64,000 bases of DNA from positions 496,001 to 560,000 of the forward strand of contig NZ_JAUPED010000001.1 of assembly GCF_030552475.1 (NCBI RefSeq), written 5' to 3'. Both the position numbers and the translations under genes were made by a program. The notes under the pieces were generated by a model. The model was not told the origin of the DNA, did no database searches, and saw only the letters and a program-made list of their open reading frames with translations. Shown here in pieces: positions 1-9,228 of the stretch; positions within the stretch are counted from its first letter, which is position 1; the number at the start of each line of letters is the position of its first letter. This DNA comes from Mariniflexile sp. AS56. GTDB taxonomy: Bacteria > Bacteroidota > Bacteroidia > Flavobacteriales > Flavobacteriaceae.

Positions 1-1166
1 ACACCAACTTAGCGTTATACGCCAATTACAGAACTTTAGAAAGTGAAGATGAAACTATTGATGACGAACAATCTATAAATTCCCGATTGCAGTTCAACCA
101 AAAATTATTTAACCAATTGGTGCAATGGAACACTTTATTTGAAACCAACTCGGGGAGTTTACCACAACAAGATTTTACGTATGTTGAAGTAGAACCTGGC
201 CAAGGTACTTACACATGGATTGATTATAACGAAAACAACATTCAAGAACTGGAAGAATTCGAAATTGCCCAATTTCAAGATCAAGGTAAATACATTCGGG
301 TGCTATTACCCAACCGGGTTTACATAAAAACCCATCAAAATAGATTGAGTCAAACACTTACCATCAATCCCGCAAAGTGGGCTGTAAGTGAGAATAAAAC
401 TCAAAAGTTCTGGTCTCATTTTTACAACCAAACCAGTTATTTAGTAGATAGAAAACTGAAGCGAGATGGTGGTGGCTTTAACTTAAACCCGTTCGAAAGC
501 AGTGAAGAAAACCAATTAGGCCTTCAATTAAACTTTAGAAATGTATTGTTTCTTAATCGCGGAAAACAGCACTACACAACATCTTACACCTACCTTTCTA
601 ACAAAACCCGTAATATTTTATCTATCGGTTTTATTGAAAACGGACTGAATAGTCATCAGTTTAATTTCAACCATAAAATTGCTGAAAGTTGGTTGCTAAC
701 ACTTCAATCTTATTTTGAAAACAATGAAAGCATTAGCGAAAATTTCGCAAGTAAAAATTACAATTTTGATGAAACCCGTTTAAACCCCAAATTATCCTAT
801 TTATTTAATGATAATTCACGATTCGACATCTTCTATCAACATGCCAGTAAAGCGAATACCATTGGTAGTTTAGAGACTTTAAATCAACAAAAATACGGGA
901 CATCTTTCACCTTCGCTGGAAGTCAAAAAAACTCCATAATTGGTGAGTTTAATTTTTTCTCTAATAAATTTGATGGAAATGCCAACACTCCCGTTTCTTA
1001 TCAAATGTTGGAAGGCTTGCAACCTGGTAAGAACTTTACTTGGAGTGTACTTGCCCAAAAAAAACTAACTGAGTTTTTGGACCTCAACCTGAGTTACTTT
1101 GGCAGAAAAACTGAAACTAGTAAAACCATTCATACAGGAACCGTACAATTGAAAGCTTATTTTTAA
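1..1166 (+). CDS. C-terminal part of a large surface / outer-membrane protein (5' end outside window)
   Basis: The frame is open from the first bases of the window (codons from base 3) to a TAA at 1164-1166, so this is the last ~388 residues of a longer protein; a TTG at 87 is internal. The segment YTWIDYNENNIQELEEFEIA looks like an acidic calcium-loop-type turn, followed by GKYIRVLLPN and then about 230 residues of alternating polar/aromatic stretches typical of outer-membrane beta strands. The protein ends in ...KAYF, an aromatic C-terminus as in barrels. I recall similar long, uncharacterised Flavobacteriaceae proteins but no named domain. Its stop overlaps the stop of the convergent M28 peptidase by 4 bases. 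Function unknown. Confidence 0.75.
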   Translation, partial: TNLALYANYRTLESEDETIDDEQSINSRLQFNQKLFNQLVQWNTLFETNSGSLPQQDFTYVEVEPGQGTYTWIDYNENNIQELEEFEIAQFQDQGKYIRVLLPNRVYIKTHQNRLSQTLTINPAKWAVSENKTQKFWSHFYNQTSYLVDRKLKRDGGGFNLNPFESSEENQLGLQLNFRNVLFLNRGKQHYTTSYTYLSNKTRNILSIGFIENGLNSHQFNFNHKIAESWLLTLQSYFENNESISENFASKNYNFDETRLNPKLSYLFNDNSRFDIFYQHASKANTIGSLETLNQQKYGTSFTFAGSQKNSIIGEFNFFSNKFDGNANTPVSYQMLEGLQPGKNFTWSVLAQKKLTEFLDLNLSYFGRKTETSKTIHTGTVQLKAYF

Positions 1167-2089
1167 AATTGTAGTACATCTATTTTTTCAAAAACAGACA
1201 TGATAACTTTGACTGCTTCAATATAAAATTCAGGATGAATGTTCTCATAATCATCAGTTGGTTTGTGGTAATCTTCATGATCATCTACTCCGAAATACAA
1301 AAACGGGATCTTCTTTTTATGGAAATTTGCATGGTCTGAGGCATAAGTCCAATTGTCTTTCCAATTCCCCTCATCATGCCCGGTCAAAAGACTCATTTTT
1401 AGCGAATAGTCATGATCTACAATCACATGTTTCAACGTTTCATTATGCACTGTACCTACTGCGAATAGTTCCTTTTTATCACTTCTACTAATCATATCCA
1501 AATTAAGATTTACCATGATATGTTTTAATGGAATTATGGAATGATTTACAAAATATTTGGAACCTTGAAGCCCCAATTCCTCAGCATCAAAAGCAGCCAA
1601 AATAACCGAGTGTTTTGGCGGATTATTTTTAAAATATTCAGCAAAACTAAACAAGGCACTCACCCCAGATGCATCATCATCTGCACCATTATAAATTTGC
1701 CCATTCTTAATGCCTTCATGATCGTAATGTGCACTAATAACAACATACTTTTCAGGGTATAGCGCACCTTTAATCAGCCCTAAAACATTCGAACCTTTAT
1801 ATTGTTTTCCTTCATTTGAAAATGAAAAAGGCTGCGTATAGCTTTTACCTAATGGCAAAACATGAGCTGCTACAAACTGATTGATAATATATTTTTCTGC
1901 TTTCTCGCCTCCCTTTGTTCCGGTTCTTCTCCCTTCAAAAGCATCGGATGATAAGGTTTTTATATGCTGAAGTAAAGAGTGTTCATTAAATAAAGCACTA
2001 GAAACTGAATCGTTTATAACGGATGATTGCCCATTGCCATGAAGAAACACGAGCAAACAAAGCGTACTTAAAAGAATATTTTTAATCAT
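1163..2089 (-). CDS. Secreted M28-family zinc aminopeptidase
   Basis: A 308-residue exported M28 metallopeptidase that should cleave N-terminal residues from peptides outside the cytoplasm. I see a signal peptide (MIKNILLSTLCLLVFLHGNG), then SAHYDHEG and GADDDASG (metal-binding His and bridging Asp), DAEELGLQGS (catalytic Glu and Glu ligand), LNLDMISR (Asp ligand) and a late His in DDHEDYHKPTD. This is the complete M28 metal and catalytic set. An in-frame TTG at 2128 would add 13 residues but lies inside the terminator of the upstream sdh operon, so the ATG at 2089 is preferred. The substrate is unknown; broad peptide scavenging is inferred. Confidence 0.9.
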   Translation of the reverse strand: MIKNILLSTLCLLVFLHGNGQSSVINDSVSSALFNEHSLLQHIKTLSSDAFEGRRTGTKGGEKAEKYIINQFVAAHVLPLGKSYTQPFSFSNEGKQYKGSNVLGLIKGALYPEKYVVISAHYDHEGIKNGQIYNGADDDASGVSALFSFAEYFKNNPPKHSVILAAFDAEELGLQGSKYFVNHSIIPLKHIMVNLNLDMISRSDKKELFAVGTVHNETLKHVIVDHDYSLKMSLLTGHDEGNWKDNWTYASDHANFHKKKIPFLYFGVDDHEDYHKPTDDYENIHPEFYIEAVKVIMSVFEKIDVLQF

Positions 2090-2119
2090 TAGTTCTAATT
2101 TATTTTTAAAACTAAACAA

Positions 2120-2145
2120 AAAACCCAAGCAAAAGCCTGGGTTTT
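2120..2145 (-). terminator. Intrinsic terminator of the sdhCAB operon
   Basis: Arms AAAACCCAAGC and GCCTGGGTTTT around an AAAA loop, with one mismatch. On the minus strand the hairpin is followed by a T-rich run. It lies just downstream of the sdhB stop and upstream of the M28 peptidase ATG. Confidence 0.75.
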
Positions 2146-2176
2146 ATAATTTATCGATGAAAGGAAGTGCGTACTA

Positions 2177-2917
2177 CTAAATACTCGCTTTCATTAATTC
2201 TCTATTCATACGTGCAATATTTTCTAATGAAATGCCTTTGGGACATTCAATTTCGCAAGCACCTGTATTTGTACAGTTTCCAAAACCTTCTAGATCCATT
2301 TGTGCTACCATGTTACGAACACGGTCTGCAGCTTCTACTTGTCCTTGGGGTAACAAAGCGTATTGCGATACTTTAGCACCTACAAACAACATCGCAGATG
2401 AGTTTTTACACGTAGCAACACAAGCTCCACAACCTATACAGGTTGCTGCATCCATAGCTTCATCGGCAGCATGCTTAGAAATAGGAAGCGAATTTGCATC
2501 TTGTGTGTTTCCTGAAGTATTAACAGAAATATACCCACCAGCTTGTTGGATACGCTCGAAAGCCATTCTATCTACTACTAAATCTTTTATAACTGGAAAT
2601 GCAGCCGCTCTAAATGGTTCGATAGTAATCGTATCGCCATCTTTAAACATACGCATGTGCAATTGACAAGTTGTTACGCCTCTATCTGGACCATGTGCTT
2701 CACCGTTTATGTACATAGAACACATACCGCAAATACCTTCACGACAATCGTGATCGAAGGCCACAGGCTCTTCTCCTGTATTTACTAACTGCTCATTCAA
2801 AACATCCATCATTTCTAAAAAAGACATATGTTCTGAAATTTCAGTTACTTTATAATCGACCATTTGACCCTTTGCTTTCGAGTCTTTTTGTCTCCAAATT
2901 TTAAGTGTTAAATTCAT
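2177..2917 (-). CDS. sdhB: Succinate dehydrogenase / fumarate reductase iron-sulfur subunit
   Basis: A 246-residue electron-transfer subunit of complex II, passing electrons from the FAD subunit to the membrane quinone site. The N-terminal ferredoxin domain holds the [2Fe-2S] ligands C58, C63, C66 and C84 (CREGICGMC...C). The C-terminal domain has [11 protein letters not shown] (C160, C163, C166, C170) and [14 protein letters not shown] (C215, C221, C225), which supply the [4Fe-4S] and [3Fe-4S] clusters. The length matches type B enzymes. It is the last gene of sdhC-sdhA-sdhB, 12 bases after sdhA, and is followed by a terminator. It works in the TCA cycle and aerobic respiration at the inner membrane. 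Confidence 0.97.
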   Translation of the reverse strand: MNLTLKIWRQKDSKAKGQMVDYKVTEISEHMSFLEMMDVLNEQLVNTGEEPVAFDHDCREGICGMCSMYINGEAHGPDRGVTTCQLHMRMFKDGDTITIEPFRAAAFPVIKDLVVDRMAFERIQQAGGYISVNTSGNTQDANSLPISKHAADEAMDAATCIGCGACVATCKNSSAMLFVGAKVSQYALLPQGQVEAADRVRNMVAQMDLEGFGNCTNTGACEIECPKGISLENIARMNRELMKASI

Positions 2918-2929
2918 AATGTCTTTATC

Positions 2930-4942
2930 TTATTTGTATGAACGTTGTTTTAGTTCAATATCTTTAAACTCTAATATTTCTTTATGTAAAACCGCATCAG
3001 CTGGCTCTCCTTTGTATTCCCAAGCAGCTACATACGCGTAATCTGTATCATTACGTTTTGCTTCACCTTTTTGTTCGCCGTCTAATTCAACCGACTCTTC
3101 TCTAAAGTGACCTCCACAAGATTCATTTCTATTAAGTGCATCTTTAGCAAATAATTCACCTAATTCAAGGAAATCTGCAACACGCCCTGCTTTTTCTAAT
3201 TCAGGATTCATTTCACCTGCAGAACCTGGCACTTTTACGTTTTTCCAGAAATCTTCACGTAAAGCTTTAATTTCCGTCATCGCTTCTTTTAAACCTTGTT
3301 CGTTACGTGACATTCCACATTTATCCCACATAATTTTTCCTAATTTTTTGTGGTAATAATCTACGGAGTGTTCTCCTTTATTATTAATGAAGAAATTGAT
3401 TCTATCTGAAACTTCTTTTTCAGCTTCATCAAACTCAGGTGTATTCGTTGGAATTTTTCCTGTTCTAATTTCATTAGAAAGATAGTCTCCAATAGTATAA
3501 GGTAATACGAAATAACCATCGGCCAATCCTTGCATTAATGCAGAAGCGCCTAATCTATTCGCACCATGCTCAGAGAAATTTGCTTCTCCAATACAGTACA
3601 ACCCATCAACCGAAGTCATTAAGTTATAATCCACCCAAATACCACCCATTGTATAGTGGGTTGCAGGATAAATCATCATCGGCATTTTGTATGGATCTTC
3701 ATCTACAATTTTCTCATACATTTGAAATAAGTTTCCGTATTTCTCTTCTACAATCGCTTGACCTAATGCATATATTTTAGCATCTGAAGCGTTTTCTATA
3801 TTCTGAATTTTAGCTTGTACTTTTCCGTAACGTGTAATAGCGGTAGCGAAATCTAAATATACAGCTTCACCAGTAGCATTCACACCATAACCAGCATCAC
3901 AACGTTCTTTAGCTGCACGAGACGCTACATCACGAGGTACTAAATTACCAAATGCAGGATAACGACGCTCTAAGAAATAATCTCTATTTTCTTCAGCGAT
4001 ATCCGTTGGTTTCATTTTACGTTGTTGTAATGCTTTAGAATCTTCAATATTCTTTGGCACCCAAATACGTCCGTCGTTACGTAACGATTCAGACATCAAC
4101 GTTAATTTAGATTGATAATCGCCCGAACGTGGAATACACGTTGGGTGAATTTGTGTATAACAAGGATTTGCAAAATGCGCTCCTTTTTTGTGAATTTTCC
4201 AAGCAGCAGTGGCGTTACTTCCCATCGCGTTAGTCGATAAGAAATATACATTTCCATAACCACCAGAAGCAATAACTACAGCATGTGCAGAATGACGTTC
4301 TATTTCACCAGTAATTAAATTACGAGCAATAATACCTCTAGCTTTACCATCAACTTTAACAACATCAAGCATTTCGTGACGGTTAAACATTTCAATTTTA
4401 CCACGTGCAATTTGACGGTTCATTGCTGAATAAGCACCTAAAAGTAGTTGCTGACCTGTTTGCCCTTTAGCGTAAAAAGTTCTTGAAACCAATACACCAC
4501 CAAACGAACGGTTATCTAATAACCCACCATAATCACGTGCAAAAGGAACCCCTTGAGCCACACATTGGTCAATAATATTAGCCGACACTTCAGCCAAACG
4601 GTATACGTTAGCTTCACGAGAACGGTAATCGCCTCCTTTTACAGTATCGTAAAATAATCTATATGTAGAATCGCCATCACCTTGATAGTTTTTGGCAGCA
4701 TTAATACCTCCTTGCGCTGCAATAGAATGCGCACGTCGAGGAGAATCTTGATAAGCAAATGCTTTTACATTATAACCTAGCTCTGCTAAAGTAGCTGCAG
4801 CAGAACCACCAGCTAATCCTGTTCCAACAACAATAATATCAATGTGACGCTTATTTGCAGGATTTACAAGATTGATATGATTTTTATAATCTGTCCATTT
4901 ATCTTTTAATGGACCGTGTGGTATTTTTGAATCTAATGCCAT
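2930..4942 (-). CDS. sdhA: Succinate dehydrogenase / fumarate reductase flavoprotein subunit
   Basis: A 670-residue catalytic subunit that oxidises succinate to fumarate. The FAD-binding motif [19 protein letters not shown] is at about residues 38-56, and [14 protein letters not shown] carries the His (H72) expected to hold FAD covalently. Further family motifs are [29 protein letters not shown] and [12 protein letters not shown]. The ~670-residue length fits the Bacteroidota/epsilon-type (type B) flavoprotein, longer than the E. coli-type SdhA. It is co-transcribed with sdhC (10-base gap) and sdhB (12-base gap). Confidence 0.97.
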   Translation of the reverse strand: MALDSKIPHGPLKDKWTDYKNHINLVNPANKRHIDIIVVGTGLAGGSAAATLAELGYNVKAFAYQDSPRRAHSIAAQGGINAAKNYQGDGDSTYRLFYDTVKGGDYRSREANVYRLAEVSANIIDQCVAQGVPFARDYGGLLDNRSFGGVLVSRTFYAKGQTGQQLLLGAYSAMNRQIARGKIEMFNRHEMLDVVKVDGKARGIIARNLITGEIERHSAHAVVIASGGYGNVYFLSTNAMGSNATAAWKIHKKGAHFANPCYTQIHPTCIPRSGDYQSKLTLMSESLRNDGRIWVPKNIEDSKALQQRKMKPTDIAEENRDYFLERRYPAFGNLVPRDVASRAAKERCDAGYGVNATGEAVYLDFATAITRYGKVQAKIQNIENASDAKIYALGQAIVEEKYGNLFQMYEKIVDEDPYKMPMMIYPATHYTMGGIWVDYNLMTSVDGLYCIGEANFSEHGANRLGASALMQGLADGYFVLPYTIGDYLSNEIRTGKIPTNTPEFDEAEKEVSDRINFFINNKGEHSVDYYHKKLGKIMWDKCGMSRNEQGLKEAMTEIKALREDFWKNVKVPGSAGEMNPELEKAGRVADFLELGELFAKDALNRNESCGGHFREESVELDGEQKGEAKRNDTDYAYVAAWEYKGEPADAVLHKEILEFKDIELKQRSYK

Positions 4943-4952
4943 ATATCTGAGA

Positions 4953-5633
4953 TTAATGGTGATTTAAATGATGAAATAGCGCAATAATTATAAACCCTAA
5001 AGGAATAATAATCGAGTAAGCTGTCCCTATATTTTGTAGTGTCTTTTTTCTTCCTGCAGTAGCACCCATCGATTGAAATGCAGAAGTAAAACCATGCAAT
5101 AAATGCAAGCCTAAGAACACAAATGCTATAACATAAGCACCTACTCTAATTGGGCTAACAAATTTTTCTTGTAACTCATGGAAATAACGATAGCCTTCTA
5201 CACCTTCGTGTACTCCAGACCAATCGCCTTGAATGAATTTCACGTTAATTTCTGGAAACCAAAAATCGATAAAATGTAAAATGATAAATGCTAAAATAGC
5301 AATACCACTGTAAATCATGTTTCTACTCATCCATGTAGAATTTGCTGCACCATTGTTTTTAGCATAACTAACACCTTGTGCTTTTTTGTTCCTTATTTCT
5401 AGAATAAAGCCCATAACAAAGTGAAATACTACTCCAAAAATCAACACAGGTTGCAATGCAAATTGAATTAACCAATTGGTTCCCATAAAGTGAGAGACCT
5501 CGTTAAAAAGGTCGGCACTGAAAACAGATAAAAGGTTAATTGCAAAATGTTGAAGTAAGAAAAACATGAGGAAAAAAGCTGAAAGCGCCATGGCTACTTT
5601 TCTTCCAATTGAAGATTTAAAAAATCCGCTCAT
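4953..5633 (-). CDS. sdhC: Succinate dehydrogenase cytochrome b subunit (type B, single-subunit diheme anchor)
   Basis: A 226-residue membrane anchor with about five hydrophobic segments (around residues 12-35, 55-78, 105-125, 160-182 and 205-222). Histidines suitable as heme ligands lie in the segments [24 protein letters not shown] and LHLLHGF. Type B complex II uses one such diheme subunit, and no sdhD follows, which agrees. It is the first gene of sdhCAB, 19 bases downstream of a predicted transcription start, so the leader is very short. Confidence 0.93.
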   Translation of the reverse strand: MSGFFKSSIGRKVAMALSAFFLMFFLLQHFAINLLSVFSADLFNEVSHFMGTNWLIQFALQPVLIFGVVFHFVMGFILEIRNKKAQGVSYAKNNGAANSTWMSRNMIYSGIAILAFIILHFIDFWFPEINVKFIQGDWSGVHEGVEGYRYFHELQEKFVSPIRVGAYVIAFVFLGLHLLHGFTSAFQSMGATAGRKKTLQNIGTAYSIIIPLGFIIIALFHHLNHH

Positions 5634-5658
5634 TATTTAATTTATTAAGTATAGTTTA

Positions 5659-5690
5659 CAAATGTAATTTACAATAAATTCATAGGCAAA
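5659..5690 (-). promoter_or_regulatory. sdhC: Candidate promoter of sdhCAB (TTTG - N20 - TACATTTG)
   Basis: Read on the minus strand, TTTG (5687-5690) is separated by 20 bases from TACATTTG (5659-5666). This matches the Bacteroidota primary-sigma pattern (-33 TTG, -7 TAnnTTTG). The start would fall near 5652, about 19 bases before the sdhC ATG. Confidence 0.6.
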
Positions 5691-5891
5691 AAGTTAAGCC
5701 GTAAAATTCTAATTTAGAACTATTATAAGTAAAAATACTTAGTTAACGCAAAAACTTGCGTTATTTACTGTTTACACACAGAAAAACTGAACATAATAAA
5801 ATTAAAAGGATATAAAACTAAAAATATCACAACAAAAGTAACGTCTCAACTATTTAAAATCTAGCAAAAACGCACTTAAACAAAAATAAAC

Positions 5892-7685
5892 TTAATCAAT
5901 AAGTATTTTTTTAGTGATTTCAGCTCTTTCGGAAATAATCTTAACAAAATACAAACCTTTTGAAACACCTCTTAAATTAATGGTTTTAGTACGTGAACCA
6001 CTAGTTGCATCTTGTTCAGAAATTAGCCTACCACTAACATCATAAACAACAATTTTATCTAAATTAACTAGAGATGTGTTTTTTATATAAAACAGACCAT
6101 TTGTAGGGTTCGGATACATACTTATTGAAGCATTTAACTCCTCTTCCTCAACACTTAAATAACACGGATGATTCGTCATAGACAACTGACCACAAGACAT
6201 AGAACTTGTACTTCTAGCTTGTATAACATTTGCCGCATTAATGTTTCTTGAACCCAATGCTCGTTGTTCTTCAGAGTTTGAAATCGCATAATGCAACACA
6301 TCGTTCGTATCGTTAACATGAGATAGTTGGTGCCCATGCCCCAACTCATGAAGTGCTACACTTTCAAAATCATACTGAGTAATCCCTGTTGAGTTGACAG
6401 CAGGACTATAATTCCAATTCGCTGCGTCATCAAAAACAATATCCAACTCTGCAACAAACCAACTAAACGTACTTCCTGAGGAACAACCATTAAAATAAGA
6501 TATACATTGACCCAAAACATCTGTTTCCAGTTCGGAGCCGTTATCAAATCTAATAACATTTACCCCGTCATCGGCATCAATATCTACAGTAGTTGTTGCT
6601 CCAATAACCCAATTAATTCCAGTAGCACAACGCCATGATTCAAACGCCCTTAAAAAGGCTGCCTTTGCATTCGCATTCGCATTAAAATCTGTAAACATTT
6701 GCCAAGTATAACCGCCTGCAGCGTTTTCATTAACATGTTGTAATTTATAAGCATAAGCAGGAAGCGGTCCAGCAGCATCATCAGCATCATACTCAATATT
6801 TGTTTCCGTAGCTGTAACTGTTAAATTACTCGCAGAAGGCGCCGAACCACTAGCACTATCTACAACTCTTATCTTACCTGTCCCCGCTCTTGAAGGGATT
6901 TCTACTGTAATTTTCGTATCCGTCCAAGTCAACACTTGCGTTCCTAATGCCTCTATAAATGTAGCACCTCCATCATCTGCATTACTAAATAAAACCTTCC
7001 CTTTACTTCCTCCAAAACCAGTACCATTAATAGTAAGTACTGTTTTAGTACCTCCTGTTCCTGAAGTTGGAGTGAACGTTATATTACCGGGTGCCAATAC
7101 ACTTTTACTAACACTAGATTGTTTGCTCATGCCCTCAAAACTAGAAACATTCACATAGCCAGTTTTAGTATGACTCATAATTTCATCATAAAAACGAGTT
7201 TCTATTCCTGACTTTTTATTAAACGGATTAATGGCTTGATCTGTATAAACATTATACTTGTAAAACCCCTGTAAAGACCCGTAAGGTTTAAATTGTTTTT
7301 TTGAAGTTTTACTTTGAGTATTCAACTTGACGTTATTATCATAAAGCATATAAACACCTACATCATTCACGTCCAATGTTAAACTTGGAGTCACAACTTC
7401 AGCAGATAAACCAACAGTTCCACCTCTAGTAACAACTTCAATAGTTTCTACAAATTCACCCTTAAAAACTTTATAAACCCGAACTGTATTCACGGTATAA
7501 ATATTTTTATTCCCTGCATCTCTAAAGGATTTCTTGGACACCACTTGACCTTCTACAACCAAGCTAGAATTATCAATTTGTTTTTTTAACGACGCTTCTT
7601 TAAGTAGGATTTGGGCATTTAAACCTGATACACTTACTAGAAAAACTAATAAGCTAAATCCTGTTTGTAACATAACTCTTTTCAT
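5892..7685 (-). CDS. Secreted zinc metalloprotease with IPT/TIG domain and T9SS sorting domain
   Basis: A 597-residue exported metalloprotease. From ATG 7685 it has a signal peptide (MKRVMLQTGFSLLVFLVSVS, then GLNAQ). An IPT/TIG-like domain (ITFTPTSGTGGTKTVLTING onward) is followed by a catalytic domain with HELGHGHQLSH (6318-6350), a complete HExxHxxxxxH metzincin zinc site. The C-terminal ~75 residues (SMYPNPTNGLFYIKN ... GLYFVKI ... KKILID) form a type A T9SS sorting domain, so the mature enzyme should be secreted or surface-anchored. An upstream in-frame TTG at 7739 overlaps the -7 box and is rejected. It is matrixin/M10-like by motif; the exact family is not certain. Confidence 0.85.
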   Translation of the reverse strand: MKRVMLQTGFSLLVFLVSVSGLNAQILLKEASLKKQIDNSSLVVEGQVVSKKSFRDAGNKNIYTVNTVRVYKVFKGEFVETIEVVTRGGTVGLSAEVVTPSLTLDVNDVGVYMLYDNNVKLNTQSKTSKKQFKPYGSLQGFYKYNVYTDQAINPFNKKSGIETRFYDEIMSHTKTGYVNVSSFEGMSKQSSVSKSVLAPGNITFTPTSGTGGTKTVLTINGTGFGGSKGKVLFSNADDGGATFIEALGTQVLTWTDTKITVEIPSRAGTGKIRVVDSASGSAPSASNLTVTATETNIEYDADDAAGPLPAYAYKLQHVNENAAGGYTWQMFTDFNANANAKAAFLRAFESWRCATGINWVIGATTTVDIDADDGVNVIRFDNGSELETDVLGQCISYFNGCSSGSTFSWFVAELDIVFDDAANWNYSPAVNSTGITQYDFESVALHELGHGHQLSHVNDTNDVLHYAISNSEEQRALGSRNINAANVIQARSTSSMSCGQLSMTNHPCYLSVEEEELNASISMYPNPTNGLFYIKNTSLVNLDKIVVYDVSGRLISEQDATSGSRTKTINLRGVSKGLYFVKIISERAEITKKILID

Positions 7686-7727
7686 GATATCTAAAATTTT
7701 TAATACTGGTTCGAATAGGGACAGTAC

Positions 7728-7735
7728 CAAATATA
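7728..7735 (-). promoter_or_regulatory. Candidate -7 box (TATATTTG) of the secreted metalloprotease gene
   Basis: TATATTTG on the minus strand fits TAnnTTTG and lies about 43 bases upstream of ATG 7685. No good -33 TTG is seen at 17-20 bases, so support is partial. Confidence 0.4.
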
Positions 7736-7759
7736 ACAAATTATTAGATATGATTTGCT

Positions 7760-7794
7760 TAGTTTTGCTACTTTAAGCATACTTAACGCTTAAA
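7760..7794 (+). promoter_or_regulatory. Candidate -7 box with overlapping inverted repeat upstream of aminopeptidase P
   Basis: TAGTTTTG (7760-7767) fits TAnnTTTG. An inverted repeat TTTAAGC / GCTTAAA (7772-7778 and 7788-7794) sits exactly where transcription would start, so it could be an operator. No -33 TTG is evident. Confidence 0.3.
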
Positions 7795-7865
7795 TAACAC
7801 AAACTTAAAAACATTAAAAGCTGTATCATATAAAATTGATTTACAGCGAATTTAAAAACAAACAC

Positions 7866-9158
7866 ATGAAATACTCACCAATAAACGCTTCACTATTCAT
7901 TAAAAACAGAAAAAATTTTGCTGCTAAAATGAAACCTAGCAGTTTAGCTGTTTTTAACTCAAATGACGTTTATCCAATAAGTGCAGATAGCACCTTGCCC
8001 TTTCAACAACATCGCGATATTTTTTATTTAAGTGGTGTAGACCAAGAAGAAAGTATTTTGGTTTTGTTTCCAGATTGCCCAAAAGAAAAACATCGTGAAA
8101 TTTTATTTTTAAAAGAAACCAACGACCATATTGCTGTTTGGGAAGGCGAAAAACTAACTAAAGAAAAAGCCTTTGAAACCAGCGGCATAAAAACAGTGTA
8201 TTGGCTTCAGGACATGGAAAAAATCATGTTTGAATTAATGACACAATGCGACACCGTTTACATAAATACAAACGAGCATTACCGAGCCAATGTTGAAACA
8301 GAAACTCGCGAAGACCGTTACACCAAATGGTTAAAAGGAAAATACCCTTCACATAGTGTTGCGAAAAGCGCACCCATTTTACAACGTCTACGCTCCGTCA
8401 AAGACCCTATTGAAATTGATTTAATTCAACAAGCCTGTAACATTACAGAAAAAGGGTTTCGTAGAATTTTAAATTTTGTAAAACCAGGTGTTTGGGAATA
8501 CGAAATTGAAGCCGAATTAATGCATGAATTTTTACGTAATCGCTCTAAAGGCTTTCCGTATACACCTATCATTGCCTCTGGGAACAATGCGAACGTATTA
8601 CATTATATTGAAAACAATAAGGAATGTAAAGCTGGTGATTTAATTTTATTTGACACCGCCGCTGAATACGCCAATTACGCTAGTGATTTAAGTAGAACCA
8701 TTCCCGTTTCCGGAAGATATACTGACAGACAAAAAGCCGTTTACAACGCGGTTTTAAAAGTAAAAAATGAAGCGACTAAACTATTAGTTCCTGGAACTAT
8801 TTGGGCAGATTACCATGTAGAGGTTGGTAAACTCATGACATCTGAATTACTTGGCTTAGGCTTACTAGACAAAGCCGACGTACAAAACGAAAACCCTGAT
8901 TGGCCCGCTTACAAAAAATACTTTATGCACGGTACCAGTCACCACATGGGACTAGACACACATGATTACGGCATTTTAACAGAACCCATGCAAGCCAATA
9001 TGGTTTTTACAGTTGAACCTGGAATTTACATACCTAAAGAAGGTTTCGGAATCAGACTAGAAGATGATGTTGTTATTCAAAAAACTGGAGAACCCTTCAA
9101 TTTAATGGGTAACATACCCATTGAAGCAGAAGAAATAGAAGAAATTATGAATTCATAA
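7866..9158 (+). CDS. pepP: Xaa-Pro aminopeptidase (aminopeptidase P, M24B)
   Basis: A 430-residue cytoplasmic dimetal peptidase removing an N-terminal residue next to proline. An N-terminal creatinase-like domain (about 1-170) is followed by the pita-bread domain. Metal ligands are visible as DTAAEYANYASDLSR (two Asp), HGTSHHMGLDTHD (His), TVEPGIYIP (Glu) and RLEDDVVI (Glu), the full M24 set. A TTG at 7836 would add 10 residues, but the ATG at 7866 begins the conserved-looking N-terminus. It is a single gene, divergent from the metalloprotease and ending at a strong bidirectional terminator. Confidence 0.93.
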   Translation: MKYSPINASLFIKNRKNFAAKMKPSSLAVFNSNDVYPISADSTLPFQQHRDIFYLSGVDQEESILVLFPDCPKEKHREILFLKETNDHIAVWEGEKLTKEKAFETSGIKTVYWLQDMEKIMFELMTQCDTVYINTNEHYRANVETETREDRYTKWLKGKYPSHSVAKSAPILQRLRSVKDPIEIDLIQQACNITEKGFRRILNFVKPGVWEYEIEAELMHEFLRNRSKGFPYTPIIASGNNANVLHYIENNKECKAGDLILFDTAAEYANYASDLSRTIPVSGRYTDRQKAVYNAVLKVKNEATKLLVPGTIWADYHVEVGKLMTSELLGLGLLDKADVQNENPDWPAYKKYFMHGTSHHMGLDTHDYGILTEPMQANMVFTVEPGIYIPKEGFGIRLEDDVVIQKTGEPFNLMGNIPIEAEEIEEIMNS

Positions 9159-9172
9159 TTCTTAAAAAGAAG

Positions 9173-9202
9173 AAAAGGGCTGTTTTAAAAAACAGCCCTT
9201 TT
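9173..9202. terminator. Bidirectional terminator between pepP and aspartate kinase
   Basis: Perfect 14-bp arms AAAAGGGCTGTTTT / AAAACAGCCCTTTT with a 2-base loop. T-runs on both strands serve the convergent genes on each side. Confidence 0.9.
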
Positions 9203-9228
9203 TGCTAACAATACTAAATTTTTGCAAT

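Noticed and set aside
2232-2666. 144-codon plus-strand open frame antisense to sdhB
   Set aside because: It lies wholly within the clear sdhB coding sequence, and its translation has no recognisable motif; a shadow frame.
5727-5763. Two short palindromes (TAAGTA/TACTTA and TAACGCA/TGCGTTA) as a terminator of the secreted metalloprotease gene
   Set aside because: Stems are only 6-7 bp, AT-rich and followed by weak T-tracts; too little support for a terminator call.
7701-7720. GGTTCGAAT resembling a tRNA T-loop
   Set aside because: No acceptor, D or anticodon stems can be built around it, and it falls in the leader of the metalloprotease gene.
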